From positions 1,590,768 to 1,654,767 of the forward strand of contig NZ_SODV01000002.1 of assembly GCF_004366355.1 (NCBI RefSeq): a stretch of 64,000 nucleotides of DNA, read 5' to 3'. A program made the position numbers and the translations under genes. The stretch is from Dinghuibacter silviterrae. GTDB lineage: Bacteria; Bacteroidota; Bacteroidia; Chitinophagales; Chitinophagaceae. Positions 36,201 through 43,582 of this stretch are shown here, in pieces; the first letter of the stretch is position 1; each line of letters starts with the position of its first letter. A model generated the notes under the pieces. It searched no databases. It was given only the letters and a program-made list of their open reading frames with translations, and had not been told where the DNA came from.

Positions 36201-38062
36201 ACGATGTCCGTAAGACCGTCCCCCGTCATGTCGGAGAGGAAAATGCTCTGGACCGGATCCGCAAACACGACGGCAGGCCCCTTCTCTTCGTCAAACGGTT
36301 TGGGCGCCAGCTCCGGGGCGTCATAACCCGCTACTCCAGCCGCGGGGAACCAGGTGAACACCTGCTCTTCGGACAGAACAATCTCCGGCATCCCGTCTCC
36401 ATTCAGATCGATCAGCTTTACGTTGGGATCACCCGTGTCGATCGATGGGCAACGGTCGAAGCCTTTAAAGGGCCACCACTCCCGCTCTTCCGTCAGCGCA
36501 AAAAAACCTTGATGGGGGGGAAGGGTGCTGACAATAAACTTCCGTCCATCTCCCGTCAGACTCTGCAATTGCAGACTCCCCGTGTTCAGCCCGGTAAATG
36601 AAGGCTTGGGGGCCACCTGGGAGGCTGGCGTAAACACACCTCCTCCCAGGTTGTGGTTGTAGTACCAGCCCTCCGACTGTTCGCTCAACACACCCGCAAT
36701 GCCTTCGTTATACAGGTCCGTGAATTGATAAGGAGGGATCAAACCCTGTGGGATATTGATGCGATTCTCCTCGTCCACGGTCTGTACCTCCGTATTCCAA
36801 ACCGGCAACTGATATGAAAAGGACGCCGGGGGATAGGAGGACTGTTCGTATCCTTTGCCCGCCGTGCCCGACCACCCCGTTTCGGTCACCGACACGATAA
36901 AATCCACCTCGACCCATGACAAGGTATAGGGATCGGGCGCTGTCGTGAAATCGTAGAATTGGTACGCGAGGTCCAGCGATTTTACAAGGACCGGTTCCGC
37001 GTCCAACTCCGGTATATTATGGAACATCAGGAACCGGCGGCACAACCGGTACGTCCGCATATCGAACCCCGGTTTCCCGTCCGAAAAAGGATCAAGCCTC
37101 GATCCCCAGGATCCTGAAGGTGTAAACGTTGGTGTCCCCAGATCGTGGTCTCCATAGTCCAACACCAACGCAAAAAGATACCCCGTGCCGTCCGGTATCA
37201 CCGGCCCATAAGGATCCGCCGATCCGGGGTTATAGGGTACGGTATTCCCATAAAGAATCGTCTTCAAATAGGTATTGGAGATCCCCTGGTTGCCGTTCAG
37301 ACGGTTGCCCTCATGCAACAGGTCCGGTACGCCGACCAGGTTCTCCGGTGTATATACGAATTGTATGCAATTCCCCTTATCATCAAAAGATAGTTCCGGC
37401 AGCCACTCAAAGACCCGGGTGGTGTCCCCGGGATCCGCCACCCGCGCCTGTTCCGTCAGACCATAAAAGGTCGCCGTATTGTCCCTGGCCGTCGTTTTCC
37501 AAAACACACCCGTCGGCGCCGCCACCTGTTCGATCAGTACAAACCCGCTTTCGATGCGAGGCTTGAATGTCCTGATCCGGTACACACCCGGGGTTCTTAC
37601 CTCCTGCACCCAGTCACCCTGTGCGTTCTTCGTCAATAGCGGAACAAGATCTTCTGCATCAGACAGTTGGAAAACGTCGCTTTCATCCTCGTAACGAGGC
37701 AGGCACTTCTCTGTCCGGCGCCTGATAGAGGGAAGGCTGATGTTCCACCCCAGCCCGAACGGACTGTTCCCGCTTCCCGAATTGTACCTCAGCGAAAGGG
37801 ATGGCATAAATTCACTCCGTGACTTAGACAGTGGCACTGCCACGCTAAAGGCTGTCGTGCCGTTGGCCGAATTCACCTGAAACTTCTCGTCAATGGATTT
37901 CAGCGCCCCGCCCCCCTTTGGAAGCGGTATTGATGGGATTTGAATGAGATTTGTCTTGGCGTATTCCGAATGATCGCCTACCGGCTTGGCCACCGGTTCA
38001 GGTACACCACTGGGTAGCGGCTTATCTGGCATGCCTTGGTTAGCGACTTCGTCTGTGACCAT
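30284..38062 (-). CDS. Fused TcB-TcC (SpvB / RHS) toxin-complex protein
   Basis: A 2592-residue protein combining TcB and TcC. Residues ~45-330 are the SpvB domain (NGTTAFSVAVPLSKSRSEFMPSLSLRYNSGSGNSPFGLGWNISLPSI). Residues ~540-690 are FG-GAP-like repeats with DLNGDGMPEIV, DMTGDGLTDIV and DINGTGVSDIL. TcdB middle domains follow. Residues ~1390-2200 hold YD/RHS repeats ending in the RHS-associated core RYYAPWLCRWTAADPIG ... NNPVNATDATGLW (~2165-2206), the site of self-cleavage in TcC proteins. The final ~388 residues are the variable payload. TcB-TcC forms a hollow cocoon that protects and delivers the C-terminal toxin through TcA. A Bacteroidota-type promoter precedes it; tcA follows in the same operon. 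Confidence 0.92.
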   Translation of the reverse strand: MVTDEVANQGMPDKPLPSGVPEPVAKPVGDHSEYAKTNLIQIPSIPLPKGGGALKSIDEKFQVNSANGTTAFSVAVPLSKSRSEFMPSLSLRYNSGSGNSPFGLGWNISLPSIRRRTEKCLPRYEDESDVFQLSDAEDLVPLLTKNAQGDWVQEVRTPGVYRIRTFKPRIESGFVLIEQVAAPTGVFWKTTARDNTATFYGLTEQARVADPGDTTRVFEWLPELSFDDKGNCIQFVYTPENLVGVPDLLHEGNRLNGNQGISNTYLKTILYGNTVPYNPGSADPYGPVIPDGTGYLFALVLDYGDHDLGTPTFTPSGSWGSRLDPFSDGKPGFDMRTYRLCRRFLMFHNIPELDAEPVLVKSLDLAYQFYDFTTAPDPYTLSWVEVDFIVSVTETGWSGTAGKGYEQSSYPPASFSYQLPVWNTEVQTVDEENRINIPQGLIPPYQFTDLYNEGIAGVLSEQSEGWYYNHNLGGGVFTPASQVAPKPSFTGLNTGSLQLQSLTGDGRKFIVSTLPPHQGFFALTEEREWWPFKGFDRCPSIDTGDPNVKLIDLNGDGMPEIVLSEEQVFTWFPAAGVAGYDAPELAPKPFDEEKGPAVVFADPVQSIFLSDMTGDGLTDIVRIRNGEVSYWPNLGYGVFGAKVNMSNAPVFDTIDQFNPAYLHLADINGTGVSDILYLGQDKLRAWLNLSGNAWGDPFEAPAFPGTAAPNQLSVTDFLGNGTACIVWSSPLEANAPCPIQYIDLMGGQKPYLMSGFTNGMGKQVTLTYKSSTYYYLQDKLGGTPWVTQLCFPVQCVSGIQVSDAVTGTQYSSSYTYHHGYYDYPEKEFRGFGRVEQTDTDLFSTNSGADQVPMLTKTWYHTGAYFGLDDLIGKLALEYFQNPSLAEYHLPASIMPTGLTADEAREAARACKGMVLRQEVYALDAAVNPTLAPIPYSVAEHNNVVSLLQLQGPNPYAVFLSLESEVINYHYERNPADPRIAHTLNGAYTAYGDIVDTYAVVYPRQPVNPASPGGITLPGNQPLPAPVMAGQQNTYIIYTHYGYTTPIITAQTYRLPAGCETIAYEWTGGPPGSGTGYYLLSDFTSPSTTPVLTRLKHQRTLFLQDDLLTILPLYTMDTLGLVYQQYHLAFDAGVSALAGKATAALLQAGQYVESDAYIGAHYFPPTDPSGEWWVPSGRIDYLDGGAALPFLLPYRYIDAFGSPTTIGFDSHWLLLTSVTDPLDNTTAATALNYRVLSPGTITDPNGNQTDFAYDRLGLVVAIAMRGKGEGDTFDATLVSDLSAAQIDGFFADPFTNGPALLQGATTRYIYSYGIPFSAGSINRQLHAGQTPDPRVDTSVPFQYGFEYTDGLGRSAMKKVMADSGTTCDGTNPAQHRWLGKGKTVYNNKGNAVLEYEPYFSDSQAYEEAPASGVSAVLHYDPAGRLIRTDFPDGSFSQTQFDAWVEIDYDQNDTVKDSVWYQQHSTSTDPLQADAAAKAAAHYNTPTARHLDPLGRNFYTVEFNITGGVDAFYAVQVVFDLTGNPLQVIDPMGNTVMQYDYDLLQRLVHRVSMDAGERWTLHDCLDNPFYEWSVKGTDTFIYRYQYDGLHRALRSYVTINGSTYLYGYNIYGEGISINGSTDQACNLRGRLYRQFDDSGLVTHYLYDFKGNLLQSSRVFSRAYASPDPLLPVNQWSGSESTDMGALETDPSTQLPVEYTCLVQYDAQNRHILEVRPFIPAPSAIGTVIALPYTQAAVNNADVSLPGYGESGALNMVDVYYQGTATGPTAYVAQIRHNEKGQRACIRYGNNTVTQYFYDPDTLRLLRLLTTRNNGADILQDLNYYYDPMGNVTYLLDKAQPPVFYNNQKVLSDGNYTYDAVYRLISATGREQVAQNTVDESASNTDYRNYPFDAMNPLPAPTDSQAMRAYTEYYTYDATGNMKTLRHVAGTGSYTRSFAYNNNVPDRTSLGVSPGTPMNNQLLATTIGSGTPVRYAYDGHGNMLNLPELPAMQWNVKDQLAAVTQQVVSGPGPGLTTYYTYDATGGRTRKVTTGQGQTGKVSERIYLGSFEVYRSYDTTGNVTLERETFHVMENKNRVATIDRKTVDSGGTDPSTLGAYYPRFQYGNQLGSAQYELDMLANIVSYEEYHPFGTTSYQAADPSLDVPAKRYRYTGKERDEESGLYYHGARYYAPWLCRWTAADPIGIGDGVNDYCYLKNNPVNATDATGLWDSDDWKTLAVVAAVVVVGVGVTVLTAGAAGPAVGAVAVGILGEGAAATVATGVVVGAASGAAGGAAAEFTREVARDEKVDGDKILDSAVGGMVGGAVTGGLGSAATALRSANTATAAVKTATTAAKVVNATKKVVGGAALGATSSTASEATQEVMSGQGLNEKKLFNTAVSGAAVGAGVALAGYGIAALKGTPPPESNTGGTSNEAPPPPPPAPPPEPPAAPPTPEPAPAAGPSFPKPGFPAPSPPAAPTAAAPPPAAPPPAAAQATPPPAPAAPSGPQYRIGEGVRRSVATRELGGASANARVLGPSGTLGPPQQIPLSQLLSPKPSIPRDPRFTGLLQLIGRDMQNGTNTIDPIEVSPITPGSDTSQLTPVLSVRLLRWRGAP
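30590..30845 (-). repeat. Proline-rich low-complexity linker in the TcC payload
   Basis: This very GC-rich stretch encodes runs of Pro and Ala (PPPPPPAPPPEPPAAPP and similar) at residues ~2407-2490. It separates a Gly/Ala-rich hydrophobic region (~2215-2395) from a ~100-residue C-terminal tail. Such low complexity is unlike the rest of the protein and could mislead gene finders on the opposite strand. Confidence 0.75.
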
Positions 38063-38095
38063 AAACCGGGGGGATCTTTTGTGGTGTTATTGCCA

Positions 38096-38126
38096 TAAAA
38101 GTATCCCGCTTTGCAGGTGGCCGCAA
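38096..38126 (-). promoter_or_regulatory. Predicted promoter of the Tc toxin operon
   Basis: On the minus strand, TTG (complement of 38,124-38,126) and TACTTTTA (complement of 38,096-38,103) are separated by 20 bases. Seven of eight positions match TAnnTTTG. The expected transcript start is ~28 bases upstream of the tcBC start codon. Confidence 0.5.
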
Positions 38127-38184
38127 GGGTACATCTACCGGAAGCGGCAGGTATAACTACGTAAATCGAAATTCTTTTGGGAAA

Positions 38185-38202
38185 AAGGGTGTTTTCACCC
38201 TT
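38185..38202. promoter_or_regulatory. Inverted repeat in the divergent Tc/accessory control region
   Basis: AAGGGTG-TTTT-CACCCTT forms an exact 7-bp inverted repeat midway between the two divergent start codons. It lies between the predicted leftward and rightward promoters. It could be an operator for a shared regulator; on the minus strand it is followed by TTTC, so an attenuator-like hairpin is an alternative. Confidence 0.4.
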
Positions 38203-38215
38203 ATTGAGCGTGTTA

Positions 38216-38246
38216 TTGGGAACAGTAAATATTATTTTCTAGTTTG
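38216..38246 (+). promoter_or_regulatory. Predicted promoter of the three-gene accessory operon
   Basis: TTG at 38,216-38,218 and TAGTTTGG from 38,240 (seven of eight matches to TAnnTTTG) are separated by 21 bases. The transcript would begin about 10 bases before the ATG at 38,263. Confidence 0.4.
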
Positions 38247-38262
38247 GTGGAAACACCGGCAC

Positions 38263-40194
38263 ATGATCAAATTGCTTACCGATCTGCCCTGGACCACTAT
38301 CGGGGAAATATTGATTTATTTGGTGTCCGCCCTGTTGCTTGTGTATTTTACGGTCATATCGGCGACCGATCTGCAGATGATCAAAAGTAAAGTCCTGCGT
38401 GACCGGGATGCCGAGATACTCCAGTATTATTTCCTGCCAACCGCGTCACTGACCATCCAGGCCGTCGCGGAAGTCTCCATAATTGTAGGGTCAAATACCG
38501 GATTGATTGTGGGTTTAACGCTTGCCAATTTGGTTTTGGAGAGCAAGGTCAATATCGAGCCGGATACAGAAAATACGATAGCTGTCTCTTATGTTCCCTT
38601 CATATTCGCCAATGACGAGGTGGACGTAACGACCAATGACCTGGGGTTGCTGCAAAATGTCGCATTCACTTCCGATGACCGGGTGACTTCTGTCGTTGCC
38701 GAGATCGCCGACCTGCCCAAGGCACTTTTGGGGCGTGGCGCGGAAATGCGCGATAGTGAGCGCATCGAGCAGGTGACCGAGCCAACGATCTACCGGAAAG
38801 AGACCTTTAAAAATACGTTCATCATCACGGCCGGGGAGATGGAAACCGGTTCGTTCAAAAGGCAATGGACCTTACGCACGGATGGTCTTGCTTTCGGCCA
38901 GGACAACCAGTTGCAGTTGGTGTTGGAGGCCTCTTTCGCCACCGGTCGGAAAAATGGGCTGAAGGCCGATGTATACAATGGCCTTTTGACCAGGCCCCTG
39001 GTCAAAAGGACAATACCCATCAGCGTCACCCAGGTCAATGGCCCCCGATTATTGACCGGGAATACCTTTAACATTACCGCATTGGTCCCGGATGTCTCCA
39101 CAGTGCTGACAGTTCCGATGAAACGGTATTTCTTTGTCAAAGTTAAAAGCAATCCTGCCTTTTCAAACGGACTGCTCCAGAAGATGCACCTCGAAAAGCC
39201 CAGCGAGGCCGAGGCCTTTATCTCCATTCCTGTCCGGTTGCTCAAGGCGATCTTTTCCATTCCCTCAGAGTTATTTCACTTCAGGATTACCCGGTTGCAG
39301 GAGCAAAATGCGTTGGAAACAGAGCTTAAGAAGGCTAGAGCGTTGCAGGACAACACGGCAGCCCCCCAAAGGCCTGGGCCGTTGGCCGCTGCGGACCAAC
39401 CAACGACGCCTCCTGAAATACAAGACGGGACCAAATTTGGGAACCTTCCCTCTCCCCCCGGGAAAACCGGGAGCATTCGTAATGCAGCAGGCCCTATGAA
39501 ATTAATGGCACGAATGGCCAAAGGGGCGTCTGCTGCGCTCGGGGCGCCAAAAGTACCCTGTCAATGGTACAGCAAATTCAATGGAATCTGGGGCTACTAT
39601 GGCAATAAAACCGCCAACACCTGCACTGCCGCCGCGGCCGCTCATCTTATCATCAGTTGGAAAGCCGTCAACAACCCGGCAAATGTTGCATTGCCACTGG
39701 TGTCTGCCGTTCTCGACGCATACACGAAAGCCGGGGGCACCGCCGATGGATTGAGCATTTTCAATATGCTGTTTTACTGGCAGGATAAAGGCATTGGCGG
39801 TGACATCGTAGGGGACTTTCAAAAAGTCAAGGCGAATGACTTCGATACTTTGAAAATGGCCACTTTTTGGTATGGGGGAAGCCTCGTCAGCCTCAATTTA
39901 CCCGGTACCATTCAGGACGATGCAGCATCCACACGATGGAGCATCCCTGCCGGCGACCCACCAGGAAAATCCCTCCACACGGTGACTGTTCTCGGCTACG
40001 ACACGGACGATACCATTTTCGCGGTGTCCTGGGGCCGGATCGTGACGATCGACCGGTCGTTTTATGAAAAATATAATCAGGAGACTTGGGTAGCCATCTC
40101 GACCACCGACTGGTTGAATGGCGAAGTATCACCCTCGGATGCGACCGAGGAGGCCCTCGAACAACAAATAACAACATTTAGCCAACAAGTATGA
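38263..40194 (+). CDS. Membrane-anchored protein with C39/papain-like C-terminus
   Basis: A 643-residue protein. Residues ~15-35 form a single strong membrane helix (EILIYLVSALLLVYFTVIS). Residues ~40-310 are predominantly beta (YYFLPTASLTIQAVAEVSI; FIITAGEMETGSFKRQWTLRTDGLAF). Residues ~350-420 are a Pro-rich linker. The last ~220 residues look like a C39-type papain fold: catalytic-type Cys454 in NTCTAAAAAHLIISW, His572 in SLHTVTVLGYD, and a following AVSWG strand. This suggests a peptidase or a peptide-binding relative. It diverges from the Tc toxin operon and overlaps the next gene by ATGA, so a role in toxin processing, assembly or release is inferred, not shown. Confidence 0.65.
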   Translation: MIKLLTDLPWTTIGEILIYLVSALLLVYFTVISATDLQMIKSKVLRDRDAEILQYYFLPTASLTIQAVAEVSIIVGSNTGLIVGLTLANLVLESKVNIEPDTENTIAVSYVPFIFANDEVDVTTNDLGLLQNVAFTSDDRVTSVVAEIADLPKALLGRGAEMRDSERIEQVTEPTIYRKETFKNTFIITAGEMETGSFKRQWTLRTDGLAFGQDNQLQLVLEASFATGRKNGLKADVYNGLLTRPLVKRTIPISVTQVNGPRLLTGNTFNITALVPDVSTVLTVPMKRYFFVKVKSNPAFSNGLLQKMHLEKPSEAEAFISIPVRLLKAIFSIPSELFHFRITRLQEQNALETELKKARALQDNTAAPQRPGPLAAADQPTTPPEIQDGTKFGNLPSPPGKTGSIRNAAGPMKLMARMAKGASAALGAPKVPCQWYSKFNGIWGYYGNKTANTCTAAAAAHLIISWKAVNNPANVALPLVSAVLDAYTKAGGTADGLSIFNMLFYWQDKGIGGDIVGDFQKVKANDFDTLKMATFWYGGSLVSLNLPGTIQDDAASTRWSIPAGDPPGKSLHTVTVLGYDTDDTIFAVSWGRIVTIDRSFYEKYNQETWVAISTTDWLNGEVSPSDATEEALEQQITTFSQQV

Positions 40195-42308
40195 TGACCC
40201 GATACTGCTTACCCCTCCTGATGCTGCTATTGGCCGGCAACGGCCTGTGCGCACAAACGACCATCCACGTCAGATTCGACTCGACGGGCCAGATGGTGAA
40301 ATATCCTACCCCTGTCGTCCGGGGAAGAGATGACATTCAATTTTCGGTTGAGGTACCCCGTGCCCTGCTGGATTCCGAACTGGTGGCATTCAAAGCGCTT
40401 TTGCAGGCGGATTCCGGTTATTTAGCTGATCCCCTTGTAAATGGAGCTTACAAAGCGTTCATCAACACAGATACGATCGACGACTATACTGCCGCAGTAA
40501 GGGACCTGCTGGCGCACTGGCCTTCGTCATGTGCTTCCCGGATAACCAGTAACAACCTGCATCTCCCGGTGGATGCTTTTTTCCAAAACCTTTACGACAA
40601 TCAGTTTGAAATCCTGGTGATGGACCGGTCCCGGAAATTGGATGTCGTTCAACTAGCGGCTGATAACGGGCATTGCACCGATATATGCGTAAGATTTATT
40701 GGTACGGTACACCTTCACCGGTATTTTTGTAAAAATTGTCCTTCGATGCCATTGGATTCTTTACGCTTCCAATTGGTCCGCTTTAATCCGCTCACGAAGA
40801 CCGCCGCCGATTGGTACAAAGTGGCGAAAAACAGGGGCTTTCAGCAACTCAATTATGATGATGTCATAAATCAACTGCTCGCTCTGGATGGTGCACACCC
40901 GAATACCATAGCACGTAATCTGGTGACGAGCCTGCGCGGGTGGTTTATGGATTGGTTTTGGTTATCCAAGGGCCAGTTTGTCTTAGACCCTTTCAGACAG
41001 ATCAGCAAGACAAAGGTGAGCGACGCGACGTGTCGGGCAAGCATGCTCGACAGCACGATTGGCATGTTGCGGGAGCGTCTTGCTTTCAACGATAGTGTCA
41101 AAAGGCACGTCCCCTTTAAGGAATGGAGGGAGGATCAGTTTAAAAGGGTGCAATCCAAAGGCGCGGATATCCAGGCGGAAATCAAGTCTGATTCGCTCGA
41201 ACGGGTGGCCCTGCTGAAGGCGGTGAATGCTTCCGACCCGGCAAGCCTGGGCGTAGGCACCATAATAAACCAGGTTGATGTTTACCTGTCGAGGGGCAAC
41301 CTGGTCCGTCCACAAAAGCAATTTGACGCTGCCAGCCGTTTGTCGAACGCATGGGCCAGGGAGAGACGTCAACAGCGGGTTTCGGAAATACCGCAGACCG
41401 AAAGACTATTCGTCGTCGTTTACAATATCGACTCTTCCGCGTCGGTGAAACTCACGGAAAAGCCCGGAGCCTTCGACGATCAGGCGGATTTTACCAAAAA
41501 CGGGGTTAACGCGTTAAATTTTTCGGTCAGTGGCTCCGCCAGCCAGGTGACCGGTATCGTAAATAACCTGCAGTCATTTCGTCTGTTGGGTAACAATATT
41601 CCACCGGGTAGCGCGCCGCCCGGTGGCGACGACATGGCCAGGGTAGTGCAGATGCTCAAATCTTTGCGCGATGACTACCAGGCCGGAAATATCACTTTCC
41701 CTTTAAATGCGGACCTTTTCGCACGTCAAACCTACACTGCCCCGTTGTTTGCGACTTTTGCCAGACCTATGACGCTGCTGTCGGCGCCGTATTCCGATTC
41801 CTTTTCGATCCGGCAAGTGATCAAGAAGGACACCATGACGACCTTGTCCTTTGTAAACGTGGGCAAGCTGCGGCACTTTCAGTTGGCGGCAGGGCTTGCC
41901 TTTTTAACCCAGCCCGCCACCATAACGACCATTGATACTTCCGGAGGCGGGTTCAAAGTCAAGACAGCCAGTAGTACCGCCGCGGCCGTGCTCGGTATAA
42001 AATTCTACCCCATAAGGAGTTTCAACCGGGACAATGGAATCATACCCCGATACCCGCTCAGGCACCTCAGCGTTTTTGGCGGCTTTAATATGTTGCACCC
42101 GCTTAACGATTTTTACGCGGGATTTGGATACGATATTGTACCGGGATTGAGCTTCATCCTGGGTAAAAATTACTATGTGAAGACGGCCTACCAGGTACAA
42201 AACAACCAGATCATAAATTCAGAACGCGTCTTCCACACGGGCAACTCGTTCTTTGCGGTTACAGTCGACCCGGTGTTGTTCTTTACTATCGTCAAATCAT
42301 TCTTTTAA
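40191..42308 (+). CDS. Secreted protein with barrel-like C-terminus, accessory to Tc locus
   Basis: A 705-residue protein with a clear signal peptide (LPLLMLLLAGNGLCAQ). The middle (residues ~60-330) is helical and cysteine-containing (DICVRFIGTVHLHRYFCKNCPSMP). From ~560 to the end it becomes a series of alternating amphipathic strands (LRHFQLAAGLAFL, LRHLSVFGGFNM, FYAGFGYDIVPGLSFILG, YYVKTAYQVQNN) and it ends in Phe, the pattern of an outer-membrane beta-barrel of roughly 8-10 strands. I do not recognise the family. Four-base overlap with the upstream gene and 4-base spacing to the next gene make it the middle gene of a tight operon. Confidence 0.6.
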   Translation: MMTRYCLPLLMLLLAGNGLCAQTTIHVRFDSTGQMVKYPTPVVRGRDDIQFSVEVPRALLDSELVAFKALLQADSGYLADPLVNGAYKAFINTDTIDDYTAAVRDLLAHWPSSCASRITSNNLHLPVDAFFQNLYDNQFEILVMDRSRKLDVVQLAADNGHCTDICVRFIGTVHLHRYFCKNCPSMPLDSLRFQLVRFNPLTKTAADWYKVAKNRGFQQLNYDDVINQLLALDGAHPNTIARNLVTSLRGWFMDWFWLSKGQFVLDPFRQISKTKVSDATCRASMLDSTIGMLRERLAFNDSVKRHVPFKEWREDQFKRVQSKGADIQAEIKSDSLERVALLKAVNASDPASLGVGTIINQVDVYLSRGNLVRPQKQFDAASRLSNAWARERRQQRVSEIPQTERLFVVVYNIDSSASVKLTEKPGAFDDQADFTKNGVNALNFSVSGSASQVTGIVNNLQSFRLLGNNIPPGSAPPGGDDMARVVQMLKSLRDDYQAGNITFPLNADLFARQTYTAPLFATFARPMTLLSAPYSDSFSIRQVIKKDTMTTLSFVNVGKLRHFQLAAGLAFLTQPATITTIDTSGGGFKVKTASSTAAAVLGIKFYPIRSFNRDNGIIPRYPLRHLSVFGGFNMLHPLNDFYAGFGYDIVPGLSFILGKNYYVKTAYQVQNNQIINSERVFHTGNSFFAVTVDPVLFFTIVKSFF

Positions 42309-42312
42309 CGGT

Positions 42313-43305
42313 ATGCGCAACTTGTTATTTTTCGTCGTTTTGCTCTCTTGTATCCCTGCCGGATGCAAAAAAGACGGACCTTCCTTTAATGACCTTTCGG
42401 GAGACAGCACTATCCGGAGCGTAGTTTTGCTGTACGATACCCTGGCCGGAAACGGACAATATATATATGTGCACCCCATAAGTGTCTACCTGAAGTATCC
42501 ATCCGATTCGACGGGTTATCTGACTTACGCCACCAGCAGCGTCACCGGTCAGTTTTCCTTTAATGGGATCGATCCCGGGCAGGCTTATGTCGTCTACGCC
42601 AGCTTCGATAGCCTGCAGCTGCATTTCTCGGGTATGGTTACCTTTCCCGCCAACTCCAGAACTTCGGTCTACGCCTCCGATACCCTAAAGCTGTATCCCA
42701 CCGCTACCAGCCAGAACATATTGGTCTATCGTCTGGTGGACCCTCTCGGCGGCGCCGTGCCCGGTGGAAGCTTATATTTGTTCAGTAGCCAAACCTTGTG
42801 GGCGCAAAGTGATTCTATTGGCGCCTCCTATATCCTGAGGACCGACAACTTCGGGAGGAGCGTCCAGACCAATATTTTGCCAGGCCCTTATTATGTTCAC
42901 GCTGTAGGTTTTCCCACCGGACAGTTGCTGACCGCTACAGACACCTTGACCATGCCCGTCAGCGGCATTATATCCAGGGTGCTTCCGCTGATAACTACCG
43001 GGAATGAACTTATTTATCGGACCTTCGACAGCCTTTCCGATCCATTGGCTGACTGCAAGGTGTACCTGTTTAGCAGCCGGGTGCTGTGGGAAAATGCCGT
43101 GTCGTTTACGGGCACCCCGGCGGGAAGTGTGTACAGCTTTTCAACGGACTCTACGGGTGAAACCAAGGAATACAACCTCGCGCCGGGAAAATACTTTATC
43201 TACGCGTATAACCGGTATGATTCGCTGAAGCTGCAAGGCGTGGACAGCGTTATATTGCCACCAGGGGGCGTAAAGGATACCTCGATCACATTGAAAGTGC
43301 TGTAG
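42313..43305 (+). CDS. Lipoprotein with three ~100-residue repeats
   Basis: A 330-residue lipoprotein; the lipobox is PAGC in MRNLLFFVVLLSCIPAGCKKDG, which fixes the start at 42,313 although the frame is open upstream. The mature protein consists of three beta-rich repeats of ~95-100 residues. Repeats two and three share SxYLFSSxTLWAxS/KVYLFSSRVLWENA, a Gly-Arg-x-x-x-Tyr-Asn-Leu-type turn, and a PGPYYVHA/PGKYFIYA strand, as in carboxypeptidase-regulatory or transthyretin-like domains. It closes the operon with the C39-like and barrel-like genes and probably sits on the outer membrane with the latter. Confidence 0.7.
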   Translation: MRNLLFFVVLLSCIPAGCKKDGPSFNDLSGDSTIRSVVLLYDTLAGNGQYIYVHPISVYLKYPSDSTGYLTYATSSVTGQFSFNGIDPGQAYVVYASFDSLQLHFSGMVTFPANSRTSVYASDTLKLYPTATSQNILVYRLVDPLGGAVPGGSLYLFSSQTLWAQSDSIGASYILRTDNFGRSVQTNILPGPYYVHAVGFPTGQLLTATDTLTMPVSGIISRVLPLITTGNELIYRTFDSLSDPLADCKVYLFSSRVLWENAVSFTGTPAGSVYSFSTDSTGETKEYNLAPGKYFIYAYNRYDSLKLQGVDSVILPPGGVKDTSITLKVL

Positions 43306-43309
43306 GTTT

Positions 43310-43342
43310 TATAAAAAAACTGCCACAGCTTTCGCTGCGGCA
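43310..43342 (-). terminator. Hairpin terminator on the minus strand past tRNA-Arg
   Basis: CTGCCACAGC-TTTC-GCTGCGGCAG forms a stem of 9 pairs with one mismatch. On the minus strand it is followed by seven Ts, as in an intrinsic terminator. It could end transcription from the tRNA-Arg gene; on the plus strand the stem after the lipoprotein gene lacks a T-run but may still stop transcription. Confidence 0.6.
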
Positions 43343-43362
43343 GGTCCTCGTAATTTTTGCCC

Positions 43363-43381
43363 TTGTGACTCCGTCAGGATT
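43363..43381. repeat. Partial duplicate of the tRNA-Arg 3' end (att-like)
   Basis: TTGTGACTCCGTCAGGATT here is identical to 43,580-43,598, which covers the last 16 bases of tRNA-Arg and 3 bases beyond. The copies are direct repeats 217 bases apart. A duplicated tRNA 3' end is the usual mark of integrase-mediated insertion. No integrase is in the window. Confidence 0.6.
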
Positions 43382-43445
43382 ATCTCCGGCGCCTGGTGGC
43401 GCCTCCGATGATCCTCTTCGCATTAGCCTAACCCAACCATGCCTA

Positions 43446-43569
43446 TAACGGATTTACGCCCCGCCTTCGGCGGTGCTAGTCGTGTTCACAGGTCCGCTTA
43501 GTCGAGCAAGCTCGACACGCGGCCCTATAAACACGACCGCCGCGGCTATTGCCGCGGCGAATCCGTTAA
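43446..43569. repeat. Nested palindrome element beside tRNA-Arg
   Basis: Outer arms TAACGGATTT (43,446-43,455) and AAATCCGTTA (43,560-43,569) enclose three hairpins. The first is CCGCC-TTC-GGCGG (43,461-43,473). The second is a long stem built from GTCGTGTT/AACACGAC, GGTCCGC/GCGGCCC and GTCGAGC-AA-GCTCGAC (43,479-43,537). The third is GCCGCGGC-TATT-GCCGCGGC (43,539-43,558). The whole folds as a closed three-armed structure of 124 bases. It may be a REP/MITE-like mobile element or a structured RNA. Confidence 0.7.
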
Positions 43570-43582
43570 AAAACATGTTTGT

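Noticed and set aside
38263-40194. C39-like domain as the leader peptidase for the two double-glycine peptides
   Set aside because: Leader-cleaving C39 peptidases are N-terminal parts of ABC exporters; here the domain is C-terminal, no ABC transporter is present, and the peptide genes are about 27 kb or more away.
43319-43342. Hairpin as a plus-strand terminator for the lipoprotein gene
   Set aside because: No T-run follows it on the plus strand; the T-run is on the minus-strand side, so I assigned it to that strand.
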